The notes under the pieces: generated by a model
Told to the model about the DNA's origin: nothing
Database searches by the model: none
The model's input: only the letters and a program-made list of their open reading frames with translations
From: Bifidobacterium asteroides
GTDB taxonomy: Bacteria > Actinomycetota > Actinomycetes > Actinomycetales > Bifidobacteriaceae
Direction of reading: 5' to 3'
Assembly (NCBI RefSeq): GCF_009683175.1
Contig: NZ_WKKW01000004.1
Location: 124,001-188,000 of the forward strand
DNA: 64,000 nt
Shown here: positions 8,329 through 22,967 of the stretch, one piece after another
Layout: every line of letters begins with the position of its first letter
Position numbering within the stretch: position 1 is the stretch's first letter
Program-made: the position numbers and the translations under genes

Positions 8329-9827
8329 CAGCCTACCGAACCCTCCATCTGCAATTCGACCAAGCGGTTGAGCTCCAACGCGTACTCCATGGGCAGCTGC
8401 CGGGAGATGGGCTCCACGAACCCGCGCACGATCATGCCCATGGCCTCCTTCTCCTCCAGGCCGCGGCTCATCAGATAAAAGAGCTGGTCCTCGGAGACCT
8501 TGGAGACGGTGGCCTCGTGGGCCATGGAGACGTCGTCCTCGCGAACATCCACGTGCGGGTATGTGTCCGAGCGGGAGTAGTCGTCCACCAGCAGGGCATC
8601 GCAGACCACCGAGGAGGAGGACTTCTCGGCCCCCTTGATGATCTTGACCAGGCCACGGTATGCGGCCCTCCCCCCGTTGCGGGAGATGGACTTGGAGACG
8701 ATGGTGGAGGAGGTGTGGGGTGCCAGGTGGATCATCTTGGCGCCCGTGTCCTGGTACTGGCCTTTGCCGGCGAAGCCCAGGGAGAGGGTCTCGGCCTTGG
8801 CGTAGGGCTCGGCCAGGATGCAGGCCGGGTACTTCATGGTGGCCTTGGATCCGATATTGCCGTCAACCCACTCCATGGTGCCGCCCTCGCGCACATAGGC
8901 ACGCTGGGTGACCAGATTGTAGACGTTGTTGGACCAGTTCTGGACCGTGGTGTAGCGCACACGAGCGTGGGGCTCGACCACAATCTCCACGTTGGCCGCA
9001 TGCAGGGAGTCGGTGGAGTAGATGGGGGCCGTGCAGCCTTCCACATAGTGGACGTAGGAACCTTCGTCGGCGATGATCAGCGTGCGCTCGAACTGCCCCA
9101 TGTTGGGCGTGTTGATGCGGAAGTATGCCTGCAAGGGGATGTCCACATGGACGCCCTTGGGCACGTATACGAAGGATCCGCCCGACCAGGCCGCCGTGTT
9201 CAGGGCGGCGAACTTGTTGTCATCAGGAGGGATGACCGTGGCGAAGTACTTGCGGAAGAGGTCCGGGTACTCCTTGAGGGCCGTGTCCGTATCCAGGAAG
9301 ATGACCCCCTGTTTGCGCAGGTCTTCGCGGATGGAGTTGTAGATGACCTCGGACTCGTACTGGGCGGCAACGCCGGAGACCAACCGTTTCTTCTCGGCCT
9401 CGGGGATGCCCAGCCGGTCATAGGTGGTGCGGATGTCGTCGGGCAGGTCCTTCCAGTCCTTGGCTTGCTCCTTCAAGGGCTTGACGTAGTACTTGAAGTC
9501 GTCGGCATCGAACCCGCTCAAATCCACGCCCCACTTGGGCATGGGCTTCTCCATGAAGGCCCGATAACCCTTGAGACGCATCTGCAGCATCCAGTCAGGC
9601 TCGCCCTTGTCGGCCGAAATCGCCCGGACCACGTCCTCGTCGATGCCCTTGTGGGCGTTGCGCCCGGCATCGTCGGAGTCATGCCAGCCATAGGTATAGT
9701 CGCCGAACTCGGAGATGATCTGGTCGTCTTTTTTGATTTTTTCTTCATTGACGCGGGAGCGGTCGGCCACATACTGGCTCATTTCCACATCCCGCGATGT
9801 GTCTGTCCGCTGCGAGGTGCTGTCCAC
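8328..9827 (-). CDS. sufB: SufB scaffold subunit
   Basis: Main scaffold on which [Fe-S] clusters form, 499 residues. Seen: the [18 protein letters not shown] segment near residues 95-115, the core [21 protein letters not shown], the [20 protein letters not shown] segment containing a conserved Cys, and the C-terminal [22 protein letters not shown]. First gene of the operon sufB-D-C-S-U-T. The GTG start at 9827 is preceded by GGAGG at a good distance. No Rrf2/SufR repressor gene lies next to it in this window. The upstream 215 bp (9828-10042) separate it from pyrG. Confidence 0.97.
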   Translation of the reverse strand: MDSTSQRTDTSRDVEMSQYVADRSRVNEEKIKKDDQIISEFGDYTYGWHDSDDAGRNAHKGIDEDVVRAISADKGEPDWMLQMRLKGYRAFMEKPMPKWGVDLSGFDADDFKYYVKPLKEQAKDWKDLPDDIRTTYDRLGIPEAEKKRLVSGVAAQYESEVIYNSIREDLRKQGVIFLDTDTALKEYPDLFRKYFATVIPPDDNKFAALNTAAWSGGSFVYVPKGVHVDIPLQAYFRINTPNMGQFERTLIIADEGSYVHYVEGCTAPIYSTDSLHAANVEIVVEPHARVRYTTVQNWSNNVYNLVTQRAYVREGGTMEWVDGNIGSKATMKYPACILAEPYAKAETLSLGFAGKGQYQDTGAKMIHLAPHTSSTIVSKSISRNGGRAAYRGLVKIIKGAEKSSSSVVCDALLVDDYSRSDTYPHVDVREDDVSMAHEATVSKVSEDQLFYLMSRGLEEKEAMGMIVRGFVEPISRQLPMEYALELNRLVELQMEGSVG

Positions 9828-10042
9828 GAGCTGAGACCTCCTAACACACGCACGGCCGCCATATGCGGCCGATCACACCATTACAGGATAACCAGGGCAC
9901 TGGTGAACCGCCAGACCCGGGCTTACGCTCTCTAAGGAATCCGACACTTCCTCTTGACAAGAGCGCCGATATGGACAATCGCCCGCCTCCCCACAAGAGG
10001 GAAACGAGCGATCATACCGAAAGGGTCCGAAAGGAATCGACC

Positions 10043-11707
<1,665 letters not shown>

Positions 11708-11772
11708 GGAACTTCAGCCTATCAGGCAGGAGCGACCAGAAACCGGCCAACACTCGAGGAGGAGGGACGGAT

Positions 11773-14316
11773 TCAGGCACGGCTCAGATGCAGGTGGTCA
11801 CCCAGGTAGCGGCCGGTCACCGAATCCGGGTTGCGGGCCACGGATTCAGGGTCGCCCTGGGCCACGATTCTTCCGCCCCGATCACCGCCCCCCGGGCCCA
11901 TATCGACCACATGGTCGGCGTTGGCGATCATGTCCAGATCGTGCTCGATGAAGACAACCGTGGCCCCCTTGCTGACCAGACGTTCCAGCACTCCAATCAG
12001 GACGCGCACATCCAAGGGATGCAGGCCGGTGGTGGGCTCGTCCAGGACGAACATGGAGCCATTCTGCCTGCGGCCCAGCTCGTTGGACAGCTTCAGCCGC
12101 TGGGCCTCCCCGCCAGACAGGGATGGGGTGTCCTCCCCCAGGGTCAGGTAGTCCAGGCCCAGGTCCTTCAAGGTCTGCAAGCCTCGGCGGATGGCTGTGT
12201 ACTCGCGGCCCTGTGCGAAGACCTCCAGGGCCCGGCCCACCTCCATGGCCAGCAGATCGGGCAGGCTCAGCGGCTCCTGGTGGGACGGCGTGGACAGGCG
12301 ATAGTGCTCGGCCTCCGGACGGTATCGACGACCCTGACAGCTGGGACAGGTGATGGGGATGTCGGGCAGGAACTGCACGTCCAGGCTGATCTGCCCGGTT
12401 CCGTCGCACTGTGGGCAGCGCAGGGATCCGGTGTTGTATGAGAATGCCGAGATGCCGAGCTTGTCCTTTTTCGCCTGGTCAGTGGCTGCAAAGAGGCGGC
12501 GCAGCCGGTCCATGAGCCCCGAGTAGGTGGCCACCGTGGAGCGCACGTTGATGCCGATGGGCGAGGAGTCCACCAGGCGAACCCTGTCGATGCCCGCCGG
12601 ATCCAGGCTATGCACATGCTTGGGCATGGGGTGGCCTTGGATGCGGGCCTGAAGGGCCGGGACCAGGGACTCCAGGATCATGGTGGTCTTGCCGGAGCCG
12701 GATACGCCGGTCACAGCCGTCATGCATCCACGAGGAATGGCCAGATCCAGAGGGTGGACCGTGTGAATGGGTCCTGACTGCATGCGGATCCACCCATTCC
12801 CTGCAGGCATGGGATGCCGGTCCCGTACCAAAACGGATTCACGTCCGTCCAAAAAGCCGGCGATGCGCGAATCCGGGTCTGCGGCGATTCGCTCTGGGGC
12901 TCCCTGGGCGAGTATCCTGCCGCCGCGCTCCCCTGCCCCGGGACCCATTTCAATCAGATAGTCGGCTGATTGCAGAACCTTGACGTCGTGGTCGACGAAA
13001 ACCACCGAATTGCCGTCGGCCAGCAGGTCGCGCATGACCCCTATGAGCCCCTCCAGGTTGGCAGGATGCAGACCGGTCGAGGGCTCGTCCAGCACATAGA
13101 GCACGCCGGTGGTCTCGTTGCGCACGGCCCTGGCCAGCTGGGCCCGCTGCCGCTCACCTGTGGAAAGGGAGGCACTGGAGCGGTCCAGTGTCAGGTAGCT
13201 CAGTCCCAGCTGGATCAACCGCCTGCCCATCTCGTCCAGGGTCTTGCACAGGGCCGAGGCCATGGGCCGCATGGGTTCGGGCAATGTGGGCGGCAGTTTC
13301 CGACCCCAGTCCAGCACCTTATCCAGGGGCCAGGAGGTGACCTCGGCCAGATTGTCCCCGTTGATCTCGGGCAGACGCGCCTGCTGGTTGAGCCTGGTGC
13401 CCTTGCAGTCCGGGCAGGTCCGCTCGGTCAGGAACTTGGCCACCTTGGCCAGACGCTTGTCGTCGTTGGCCCTCTTGAGCTCCTCGGTCACGGTCAACCG
13501 TGCGTTGCGGAAGGTGAAGTCCAGCTCGTGGACCCCCTTGATCGAAGTGATGGTGATGTGCTTCTTCTCGGCCGGGCCCTCGAAGACGATCCTCCGCTCC
13601 CGATCGGTCAGATCCCGCCAGGGCACGTCGGTGCGGACTCCGAACTCGCGAACGATGTCGGGCTGGACATTGAAGCCGAAGGTCCGCCAGGGCACCACGG
13701 CCCCCTGGTCGATGGTCAGGCTGTCGTCGGGGACCAGGGTAGCGTCGTCCACCTCGCGCACGGTCCCGGTCCCCTGGCAGGTGGGGCAGGCTCCCAGGGA
13801 GTTGAAGGCCAGCTCCTCGGCGCTGGGGGGCTCCACCTTAGCGCCGCAGACCGGACAGGTGATAGGCATCTCGGCCGCCACAGCCAGGGTGGGCTCCTGG
13901 CGATGGCCATTGGGGCAGACATGGCTGGACAGCCGGGAGAACATCAGTCTGAGCACGTTGAGCAGCTCGGTGGCGGTGCCGAAGGTGGATCGCATGCCGC
14001 CCACACCCGGGCGTTGGCGCAGGGCCAGGGCAGGAGGCAGGAAACGCACCGACTCCACCTGGGGACGCTGGGCCTGGGTCATCCGCCTTCTGGTGTAGGT
14101 GGACAGGGATTCCAGGTAGCGGCGGGAACCCTCGGCATAGAGGACCCCCAGAGCCAGCGAGGACTTGCCGGAGCCCGAGACCCCGGCGATGCCCACCAGG
14201 CGGTTCAAAGGAATGTCGACATCCAGATTGCGCAGGTTGTGGACCCTGGCGCCGCGGACAAGGATGGCCTTGGGCGGTGCGGGGAGTTTCCTGCCGGTCT
14301 CCCCGCTCTCGCTCAT
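11773..14316 (-). CDS. UvrA-like ABC ATPase (UvrA2-type paralogue)
   Basis: Two-ATPase UvrA-family protein of 847 residues, about 100 shorter than canonical UvrA. Seen: first Walker A GVSGSGKSSLALGVLYAEG, CxxC zinc sites (CPVCG, CPTCQG; later CPQCDG, CPSCQG), the signature LSTGERQRAQLARA with DEPSTGLHP, second Walker A GVSGSGKTTMILESL, and second signature LSGGEAQRLKLSNELGR with DEPTTGLHPLD. After the first P-loop the zinc domain follows almost directly, with little room for the UvrB-binding domain, as in UvrA2 proteins linked to damage tolerance or drug resistance. ATG at 14316 overlaps the aroQ stop by 4 nt. An open frame continues upstream but is only the shadow of aroQ. Confidence 0.88.
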   Translation of the reverse strand: MSESGETGRKLPAPPKAILVRGARVHNLRNLDVDIPLNRLVGIAGVSGSGKSSLALGVLYAEGSRRYLESLSTYTRRRMTQAQRPQVESVRFLPPALALRQRPGVGGMRSTFGTATELLNVLRLMFSRLSSHVCPNGHRQEPTLAVAAEMPITCPVCGAKVEPPSAEELAFNSLGACPTCQGTGTVREVDDATLVPDDSLTIDQGAVVPWRTFGFNVQPDIVREFGVRTDVPWRDLTDRERRIVFEGPAEKKHITITSIKGVHELDFTFRNARLTVTEELKRANDDKRLAKVAKFLTERTCPDCKGTRLNQQARLPEINGDNLAEVTSWPLDKVLDWGRKLPPTLPEPMRPMASALCKTLDEMGRRLIQLGLSYLTLDRSSASLSTGERQRAQLARAVRNETTGVLYVLDEPSTGLHPANLEGLIGVMRDLLADGNSVVFVDHDVKVLQSADYLIEMGPGAGERGGRILAQGAPERIAADPDSRIAGFLDGRESVLVRDRHPMPAGNGWIRMQSGPIHTVHPLDLAIPRGCMTAVTGVSGSGKTTMILESLVPALQARIQGHPMPKHVHSLDPAGIDRVRLVDSSPIGINVRSTVATYSGLMDRLRRLFAATDQAKKDKLGISAFSYNTGSLRCPQCDGTGQISLDVQFLPDIPITCPSCQGRRYRPEAEHYRLSTPSHQEPLSLPDLLAMEVGRALEVFAQGREYTAIRRGLQTLKDLGLDYLTLGEDTPSLSGGEAQRLKLSNELGRRQNGSMFVLDEPTTGLHPLDVRVLIGVLERLVSKGATVVFIEHDLDMIANADHVVDMGPGGGDRGGRIVAQGDPESVARNPDSVTGRYLGDHLHLSRA

Positions 14317-14783
14317 GCGGTCTCCAGCAGGTGGGCCACAGCCTCCAGGGCCAGCCGGTAGCCGTAGAAGCCCATGCCGGTGATGGTTCCGGTGGCCACA
14401 GGCGAGATGACACTGCGCCGACGGAAGGCCTCTCTGGACGAGGGATTGGAGATATGGACCTCCATCAGCGGCAGCCCTGCCTGGGTGACCTGGACGGCGG
14501 CATCGGCAAGACCGTAGCTGTAGTGGGTGAAGGCGGCGGGGTTGAGCACCACTGCGCTGCCCTGGTCCACGGCCTGATGCATCCAACCGATGACCTGGCC
14601 TTCGTCGTCCGATTGCAAAACCTGAACATCCAAACCCAGCTGCTGACCCCAGTCTTCGCAGTCACGGGTCAGCGTCGCCAGATCCTGACGACCGTAGACA
14701 TCAGGGTCACGCACACCCAGCCGACCCAGGTTGGGTCCGTTGACCACCAGCACCTTCTGCCTGCCCTTGTCGGCATCCGCCAT
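14313..14783 (-). CDS. aroQ: type II 3-dehydroquinate dehydratase
   Basis: Third step of the shikimate pathway, dehydrating 3-dehydroquinate to 3-dehydroshikimate. 156 residues, dodecameric flavodoxin-like family. Seen: N-terminal VNGPNLGRLGVRDPDVYGR with the catalytic Arg/Tyr region, the asparagine loop VVLNPAAFTHYS, the EVHISNPSSREAFRR motif carrying the catalytic His, and GTITGMGFYGYRLALEAV at the end. It lies 3 bp after aroKB and overlaps the uvrA-like gene. Confidence 0.95.
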   Translation of the reverse strand: MADADKGRQKVLVVNGPNLGRLGVRDPDVYGRQDLATLTRDCEDWGQQLGLDVQVLQSDDEGQVIGWMHQAVDQGSAVVLNPAAFTHYSYGLADAAVQVTQAGLPLMEVHISNPSSREAFRRRSVISPVATGTITGMGFYGYRLALEAVAHLLETA

Positions 14784-14786
14784 CTG

Positions 14787-16418
14787 TCATTCCTCCTTGC
14801 GTATGGCCTGGAAGGCCTCCTTGAGCGCCGAGACCGGCGGGTCGTCCAGGTGGGTGGGTTTGCCCAAACCATCAAGAATGATAAACCGCAACTTGTTGCC
14901 ACGGGCCTTTTTGTCCCGATGCATGAGGGCGAGCACCTGGTCGAAGTCCCCGCCATTCCACCAGGTTCGCAGGCCCAAGGAGGAAAGAAGCCGCCGGTGG
15001 TAGTCGACCGCCTCCTGATCCAGATGGCCCGTGATCCTGGCCAGCTCGGCTGCAAAGACCATGCCCACAGACACGGCCTGACCATGCCGCCAGGTGAAAT
15101 GTTCGATTTTCTCGATGGCGTGGCCCAGGGTGTGCCCGTAGTTGAGAAACTCCCGAAGGCCGGACTCCTTGAGGTCCACTGAGACATGCCGCGCCTTGAC
15201 CTCGACGGTGCGTTCGATCAGATCCTGAACCACCGTTCCCAGCCACTGATCAGACTCCTGTCCGTCGAAGGAGCGAAGGGACTCGGCACGCTCCTCCAGC
15301 TCACGCAGGATGCCGCCGTCCATGATGAAACCGGACTTGGCCACCTCGCCCAGTCCCTCTACAAAGATCTCATTGGGCAGGGTCCGCAGGGTCCGCAGAT
15401 CAGCCAGGACGCCAGCAGGGGTATAGAAGCTGCCGACCAGATTCTTGCCCTGCTCCAGGTTGATACCGGTTTTCCCTCCGGTGGAGGCGTCTACCATGGC
15501 CAGCAGGGAGGTGGGGCAGTTCACATAGCGGATGCCCCGCATCCAAGTGGCGGCGATGAACCCGGCTTGGTCTGTGGCCGCTCCCCCGCCCAGTCCCACA
15601 ACCGCGTCGGAACGGGTGAAGCCCTCGGTGGCCAGGCGCTCCCAGATTCCTTGGCTGACCTGGATGGTCTTGCCGGCCTCCGCATCAGGAATGGTCAGAT
15701 CCACCACCTGATACCCGGCCTGGCGAAGCAGGGCCCGGGCATGGTCGGAATGGCGTTGGACCGGCTGGGTGTGAATCAGAGCCACCCGCATGGTCTGGTC
15801 TCCAAGCAGCTCATGCAGTCGCCCGGTCACACCTGCGCCAATCCTCACATCGTAGGGGTCGGGACCGCTGACGTGAACCACACGCTCGGTCAATGCATCG
15901 GCCAGCCGTCGAGCCAGAGCGCGAGGGGTGGTGTTCCTGGATTTGAGGGTGATGGTGGCCAGCTCCTGGTAGACGCTGCGACGCTCGCGATAGAGGGCCA
16001 TCCAGCGCTCCGATGCGCCGCCGCGAAGAAGGGGGCGGTGATCCGACCGAGCCGCCCGGCTGACCCCTTCCTCGGGGTCGATCTGCAGGTAGACCACAGC
16101 ACCGCCTGCTCGCCGATAATCCTGCAGCGCCTGGAAGACCCCGGTGCTCATGGGAGCCCCTCCCCCCAGGGAGAGGATGCCGCCGGGAAAGTCCTTCAAA
16201 AGGTCCAGGACCGCCCGTGTCTCCATGTCACGGAAAGCCTGCTCGCCTTGAGTGTCGAAGATCTCGCTGACTGATTGGCCTGACTCTTCCTCGATGCACT
16301 GGTCCGTATCCCGGAAGGGCGCCTTGATCAGGGCGGCCGTCTCCCTGCCCAGACGGGTCTTGCCCGCACCGGGCATGCCGATGACGACGGCCTTGGGCAT
16401 GCTGCTGCTGTCAATCAT
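14787..16418 (-). CDS. aroKB: fused shikimate kinase / 3-dehydroquinate synthase
   Basis: Bifunctional shikimate pathway enzyme of 543 residues. Residues about 8-175 are shikimate kinase (P-loop [11 protein letters not shown], shikimate site [17 protein letters not shown], and the lid arginine region [10 protein letters not shown]). Residues about 185-543 are 3-dehydroquinate synthase ([41 protein letters not shown], metal ligands in [14 protein letters not shown] and HGQAVSVGM). The two catalyse non-adjacent steps (5th and 2nd). The fused arrangement is a known bifidobacterial feature. It sits 13 bp after aroC. Confidence 0.96.
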   Translation of the reverse strand: MIDSSSMPKAVVIGMPGAGKTRLGRETAALIKAPFRDTDQCIEEESGQSVSEIFDTQGEQAFRDMETRAVLDLLKDFPGGILSLGGGAPMSTGVFQALQDYRRAGGAVVYLQIDPEEGVSRAARSDHRPLLRGGASERWMALYRERRSVYQELATITLKSRNTTPRALARRLADALTERVVHVSGPDPYDVRIGAGVTGRLHELLGDQTMRVALIHTQPVQRHSDHARALLRQAGYQVVDLTIPDAEAGKTIQVSQGIWERLATEGFTRSDAVVGLGGGAATDQAGFIAATWMRGIRYVNCPTSLLAMVDASTGGKTGINLEQGKNLVGSFYTPAGVLADLRTLRTLPNEIFVEGLGEVAKSGFIMDGGILRELEERAESLRSFDGQESDQWLGTVVQDLIERTVEVKARHVSVDLKESGLREFLNYGHTLGHAIEKIEHFTWRHGQAVSVGMVFAAELARITGHLDQEAVDYHRRLLSSLGLRTWWNGGDFDQVLALMHRDKKARGNKLRFIILDGLGKPTHLDDPPVSALKEAFQAIRKEE

Positions 16419-16431
16419 GCGATTCCGCCCT

Positions 16432-17631
16432 TCACCGCAGATGCTCGGGCCAGGACTGCAGGTAGGCCTGGGCGTTGCGCCGAACTTCCTCGAGTGAGTC
16501 GCCGCCGAACTTTCCCAGGGCGAATCGCGCCAAAGTCAGGTTCATCATGGCTTCGCCAATCACTGCGGCGGCAGGCACGGCGGTCACGTCGGAACGCTGA
16601 TGGATGGCCTGCGCAGGCTGACCTGTGGCCACATCCACCGTGCGCAGGGCCCGAGGAACCGAGGAGATGGGCTTCATGGCGGCCCTCACCCTGATGGGCT
16701 GACCGTTGGAGGTGCCGCCCTCCAGACCGCCTGCATGGTTGCTGAGCCTGCGGATGGTGCCGTCCGGACCGGGCTCCATCTCGTCGTGGGCCTGTGATCC
16801 GGGGCGATCAGCCTCGCTGAATCCATCACCGATCTCCACGCCTTTGATGGCCTGAATGCTCATGAAGGCACTGGCCAGAGCCGCATCCAGACGTCGGTCG
16901 TCCTCCACATAGGTGCCCAGTCCTGCAGGCACGCCATAGGCGATGACCTCGAAGACCCCGCCCGCGGTGTCGCCGTCCTTCTTGATCTGGTCGATTCTGG
17001 CCATCATCCGCTTCTCGGCGTCCTTGTCCAGGGTCCTGACCGGCGAGGCGTCCAAAGCGGGTCCGTCCTCAGGGCCGGGCGTGACCTCATGCCCTTCCAG
17101 GCCGACCCCGGCTATGGAGATGACGTGGGAAACGGTCCGTATGCCCAGGGCCTGCTGCAGGAAGTCTGCGGCCACCGATCCCAAGGCCACCCTGGAGGCG
17201 GTCTCCCTGGCCGAGGAGCGCTCAAGGACCGGACGCGCATCCGTAAACCCGTACTTGCGCATGCCGGTCAGATCGGCGTGACCGGGCCTGGGCCTGGTCA
17301 GCGGGGCGTTGCGACCGGTCGCCGGGGGCTCCTGATCGGCAGGCAGCTCGTCCACGCTCATGACCTGCTCCCACTTGGGCCACTCCGTGTTGCCGATCTC
17401 GATGGCCACCGGTGAACCTAGCGTCCGTCCATGCCTGACTCCGGTCAACAGCCGAACCTTGTCCTGCTCAAAGCCCATTCTGGCCCCACGGCCGTAGCCC
17501 AGCCGACGACGAGCCAGGGCCGATTCGATGTCCTTGGTGGACACGGCAACCCCGGCGGGCAGACCCTCCATCATGGCCACCAGGACCTCTCCATGGGATT
17601 CCCCTGCCGTCTGCCAGCGCAACATATTCAA
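16432..17631 (-). CDS. aroC: chorismate synthase
   Basis: Converts EPSP to chorismate with reduced FMN. 399 residues. Seen: N-terminal [12 protein letters not shown], the FMN-contact stretch [17 protein letters not shown], the mid motif [28 protein letters not shown], and the C-terminal [10 protein letters not shown] and [17 protein letters not shown] motifs. First gene of the aroC-aroKB-aroQ-uvrA-like run. The gene to its right is divergent (start 17688), so the 56 bp between holds both promoters. Confidence 0.96.
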   Translation of the reverse strand: MNMLRWQTAGESHGEVLVAMMEGLPAGVAVSTKDIESALARRRLGYGRGARMGFEQDKVRLLTGVRHGRTLGSPVAIEIGNTEWPKWEQVMSVDELPADQEPPATGRNAPLTRPRPGHADLTGMRKYGFTDARPVLERSSARETASRVALGSVAADFLQQALGIRTVSHVISIAGVGLEGHEVTPGPEDGPALDASPVRTLDKDAEKRMMARIDQIKKDGDTAGGVFEVIAYGVPAGLGTYVEDDRRLDAALASAFMSIQAIKGVEIGDGFSEADRPGSQAHDEMEPGPDGTIRRLSNHAGGLEGGTSNGQPIRVRAAMKPISSVPRALRTVDVATGQPAQAIHQRSDVTAVPAAAVIGEAMMNLTLARFALGKFGGDSLEEVRRNAQAYLQSWPEHLR

Positions 17632-17687
17632 GCTCCTCGTTCGTTCCTCGTTTGCCAGGTTAGGGCTACGTATGATTATCTTAGAAG

Positions 17688-18161
17688 ATGGTCTACCTCA
17701 TCCCAGCGCCGGGACTGCTGACTGCGCTCCTCCTGGCCCTGATCGACATCCGCTCCCGGCGAGTCCCGCGTCTTCTGGTGCTCTTGGGACTGGCGTTGCA
17801 GACCATAACGCTGCTGGTCTTTTCCCTGATCCAGGCCCGGCCGATGCTACTCGCGCAGTGCCTGTTGCTGACTCTGGCCTCTGCAGGCCTTCAGTTTCTG
17901 CTGGCCCTGGTCCGACCCGGCGCGCTGGGACTGGGCGACGTGACCGCTACGGGTCTGGTCGCCCTGAGTCTATCAGTTCTGGGGTGGACAGCCATCCTGA
18001 TCTGGTGGCTGATGATGGGCCTGCTGGGGCTGGTTGCACTCGCTCTGGTCTGGTTGGCTCGCCGCCGTAGACCCGACAGAACGAACAACCTTCTCTCACT
18101 GGCCTACGTCCCGGTCATCCTCGCCGCAGCGGTGGTGACCCTGATCATTGATGCCATCTAG
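17688..18161 (+). CDS. A24-family prepilin peptidase, single-domain
   Basis: Integral-membrane aspartic peptidase that cleaves type IV/Tad prepilin leaders. Only the peptidase half is present (157 residues; no N-methylation domain). Seen: catalytic Asp in [12 protein letters not shown] and in GLGDV, with about six hydrophobic segments. Small single-domain A24 enzymes commonly serve Tad pili in Actinobacteria, but no pilus gene is nearby, so the substrate is inferred only. ATG at 17688 is followed directly by membrane segment 1. The reading frame is isolated between aroC and mltG. Confidence 0.82.
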   Translation: MVYLIPAPGLLTALLLALIDIRSRRVPRLLVLLGLALQTITLLVFSLIQARPMLLAQCLLLTLASAGLQFLLALVRPGALGLGDVTATGLVALSLSVLGWTAILIWWLMMGLLGLVALALVWLARRRRPDRTNNLLSLAYVPVILAAAVVTLIIDAI

Positions 18162-18191
18162 GACCGGCAACTGAGATTCTGGAACAAGGTG

Positions 18192-19388
18192 CTACTTGCT
18201 CTGCTCGTTGTGCTTGGACTCCCAGGCTTTGTACTCCTTGACATCACGGTTGAACTGATCAGGGTTGTCACTGAACCTGGTCTCTCCCGTGTCCATGTTG
18301 ACGGTCACAAAATAGAGCCAGTCGCCCGACTCAGGGTGCATGACCGCCTGGATGGCCTCGTCCCCAGGGCTACCGATGGGGCCTGGTGGCAGACCCTGGT
18401 GGATCCTGGTGTTGTAGGGGTCGTTGGTATTCTTCAGCATGGCGTCGGTCAGCTTCAAGGCGGAGACATTGTTGGAGTAGGCCACGGTACTGTCCATGCC
18501 CAGGGGCATTCCCTTGGCCAATCGGTTTTCGATGACCCTGGCCACCTTGCTGTAGTATTCCGACTTGTTGACCTCGGCCTCGGTGATGGAGGCCGTGTTC
18601 AGTATGGTCTGCCGATCCTGGCCTCCGGGCACGCCCAGCTGGTCCAAGTGCTCAATCCGCTTGGAGACCAGGTTGCCCAGGATGGCCTTGGCCGACCCGG
18701 CCTTGCGCACGTCGTACTCGCCAGGCTGCAGCCAACCCTCGAAGTTACCCTGCGCCTCCTGGGGCAGGATGTCCTCGCCCTTGGCCTGGATCAGAGCGTC
18801 GAATTCGCTCTGTGGAACCCCGGAGAGCTGGGCGGCCCGGGCAACCACATCGCGGACCCGCTCGCCGGCCCTCACCTGCAGGAAACCTCCAGCCTTACTC
18901 CGGTCAGTCAGAATGGCCACTACGTCAGATGCCTTCATGCGCAGACGTAAATCGAAGGTGCCAGGCAGGAGCCTGGATTCGGACTGGGTGCTTGTGATGG
19001 CATGCAGGAAGGCGGCTGTGGACTTGACCACCCCGGCTTTGACCAGATTGGCACCCACCTGATCAGCCCCCTCGCCGCTTTCGACAGTAAACTCCAGGGG
19101 CTGACCGCCCGGGCCTGGATAGTCGGGGGCGACCTCCTTGGTGGCTACGATCCGGGGGGCGCCATGGCGCAGCCCGCCCACCAGAATCGCCACGCAGGAG
19201 GTGGCCAGCACGACCGCAAGGGCGATGATGACGATCATGATCTGCTTGCGATGCTTGCGTCTTTCGCGCCGACGGCGCATCTCACGACGTGAACGAGGAG
19301 GACGCGGCGGCATAGCGGAAACCGGGGCCTGCCCGTCGGCAACCCACTGGACCTTGTCCTGGAAGAAATCCTGCATGTCGTCGGCCAA
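18192..19388 (-). CDS. mltG: endolytic murein transglycosylase MltG
   Basis: Membrane-anchored YceG-type enzyme that cuts nascent glycan strands and sets chain length. 398 residues: a basic N-terminus (residues about 20-50), one transmembrane segment IMIVIIALAVVLATSCVAIL, a LysM-like part, and the YceG catalytic core with ITEAEVNKSEYYSKVARVIENRL (catalytic Glu) and NTRIHQGLPPGPIGSPG. The frame opens with TTG at 19388, overlapping the ruvX stop region. An ATG at 19376 is the alternative start. Both are close to ruvX, so coupling is likely. Confidence 0.93.
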   Translation of the reverse strand: MADDMQDFFQDKVQWVADGQAPVSAMPPRPPRSRREMRRRRERRKHRKQIMIVIIALAVVLATSCVAILVGGLRHGAPRIVATKEVAPDYPGPGGQPLEFTVESGEGADQVGANLVKAGVVKSTAAFLHAITSTQSESRLLPGTFDLRLRMKASDVVAILTDRSKAGGFLQVRAGERVRDVVARAAQLSGVPQSEFDALIQAKGEDILPQEAQGNFEGWLQPGEYDVRKAGSAKAILGNLVSKRIEHLDQLGVPGGQDRQTILNTASITEAEVNKSEYYSKVARVIENRLAKGMPLGMDSTVAYSNNVSALKLTDAMLKNTNDPYNTRIHQGLPPGPIGSPGDEAIQAVMHPESGDWLYFVTVNMDTGETRFSDNPDQFNRDVKEYKAWESKHNEQSK

Positions 19389-19871
19389 TTAGCACTCCTT
19401 GTCGGCACGTTGGTCGTCCAGGGCCGACTGCAACAGCACAACAGCGGACTGCTGATCGACCACGGGACGATGTCTTCGCCCGTCCACGCGGGCATCATAC
19501 AGCTGACGATGGGCGCTGACGGTCGTCAGTCGTTCGTCTCGCAATACTACACTGGGCAGCTGCTCAGAGGCAACGCCAGCATCGTGTGCATCCTCCTGCA
19601 GACGACTGGTCAGGGCACGCACCCAACGGGCCGCCTTTTTGGCACTGCGACCAGCCTGGCCGCTCAGAAGCAGGGGGTGTCCGACCACGACTCGGGACAC
19701 GCACTTGTCCATAATCAGGTCTTCCACCTGGTCCAGGGCCTGAAAGTAGTCGCCCTGAACCCTGATATTACCGGCGGGAAAGGCCAGGGTCAGCTCCGGG
19801 TCCGACAGGGCCAGACCCACCCTGGCTTCGCCAAGATCCACCCCCAGCCACACGGCTGTCTGTGATCCCAC
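19389..19871 (-). CDS. ruvX: RuvX/YqgF putative pre-16S rRNA nuclease
   Basis: RNase H-fold protein implicated in 16S rRNA 5'-end processing. 160 residues. Seen: LGVDLGEARVGLALSDPE with the first catalytic Asp, VVGHPLLLSGQAGRSAKKA, LRDERLTTVSAHRQLYDA, and the terminal VDQQSAVVLLQSALDDQ with the last acidic residues. Lies between alaS (8 bp upstream) and mltG, an alaS-ruvX-mltG order common in Gram-positives. Confidence 0.94.
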   Translation of the reverse strand: MGSQTAVWLGVDLGEARVGLALSDPELTLAFPAGNIRVQGDYFQALDQVEDLIMDKCVSRVVVGHPLLLSGQAGRSAKKAARWVRALTSRLQEDAHDAGVASEQLPSVVLRDERLTTVSAHRQLYDARVDGRRHRPVVDQQSAVVLLQSALDDQRADKEC

Positions 19872-19879
19872 GGGAGAGC

Positions 19880-22561
<2,682 letters not shown>

Positions 22562-22727
22562 GCTGCTTCTGCTCCTTCAGACCCGGTGAACGCCGACTGG
22601 ATTACGGGTTGTCCAAATGACTCGGTTGTCCGGGGCGCGGACAGGTTGCTCGCACTCCGGACTGATAGCTGAATATGGTGATTTTACACCGACCAGGCGC
22701 ATCTGTCCTGGCCTGTCCGCCCCAGGC

Positions 22728-22967
22728 TCAGCCCTGGAAACGGTCCAGATAGCGGCGGTCCAGCTCGTCCTGCCGCTGATGCATTGTCTGGGTGAACTGG
22801 CGCACCAGACCGGACAGGGTCCTGGAAGCCACCTGGTCCTGATCCTCGCCCAGCACGAATTCCCTTGCACGCTTGGGGGTATTGGCCCTCACATAGGCTT
22901 CGGCCTTGGTCACCAGGACCACGCCTGCCGTGACGCCCAGCCCCATCCAGAAGATCCGTTTGAACAT
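22728..22967 (-). CDS. small membrane-anchored protein of unknown function
   Basis: 79 residues. One hydrophobic segment (IFWMGLGVTAGVVLVTKAEAYV) is followed by a hydrophilic helix with Arg/Gln-rich turns, so it looks like a membrane-anchored helical protein facing the cytoplasm. It shares a 1-nt overlap with the DUF948-like gene upstream and precedes alaS. The pair is thus co-transcribed and perhaps forms one membrane complex. I recognise the position next to alaS as usual for bifidobacteria, but not a function. Confidence 0.7.
   Translation of the reverse strand: MFKRIFWMGLGVTAGVVLVTKAEAYVRANTPKRAREFVLGEDQDQVASRTLSGLVRQFTQTMHQRQDELDRRYLDRFQG

Noticed and set aside
14317-14586. Upstream in-frame extension of the uvrA-like gene
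   Set aside because: The added residues are Arg/Gly/Pro-rich and lie opposite the aroQ frame; the ATG at 14316 with a 4-nt overlap is the natural start.
22562-22727. Possible T-box leader of alaS
   Set aside because: No T-box core, specifier loop or terminator is visible in the 166 bp before alaS.
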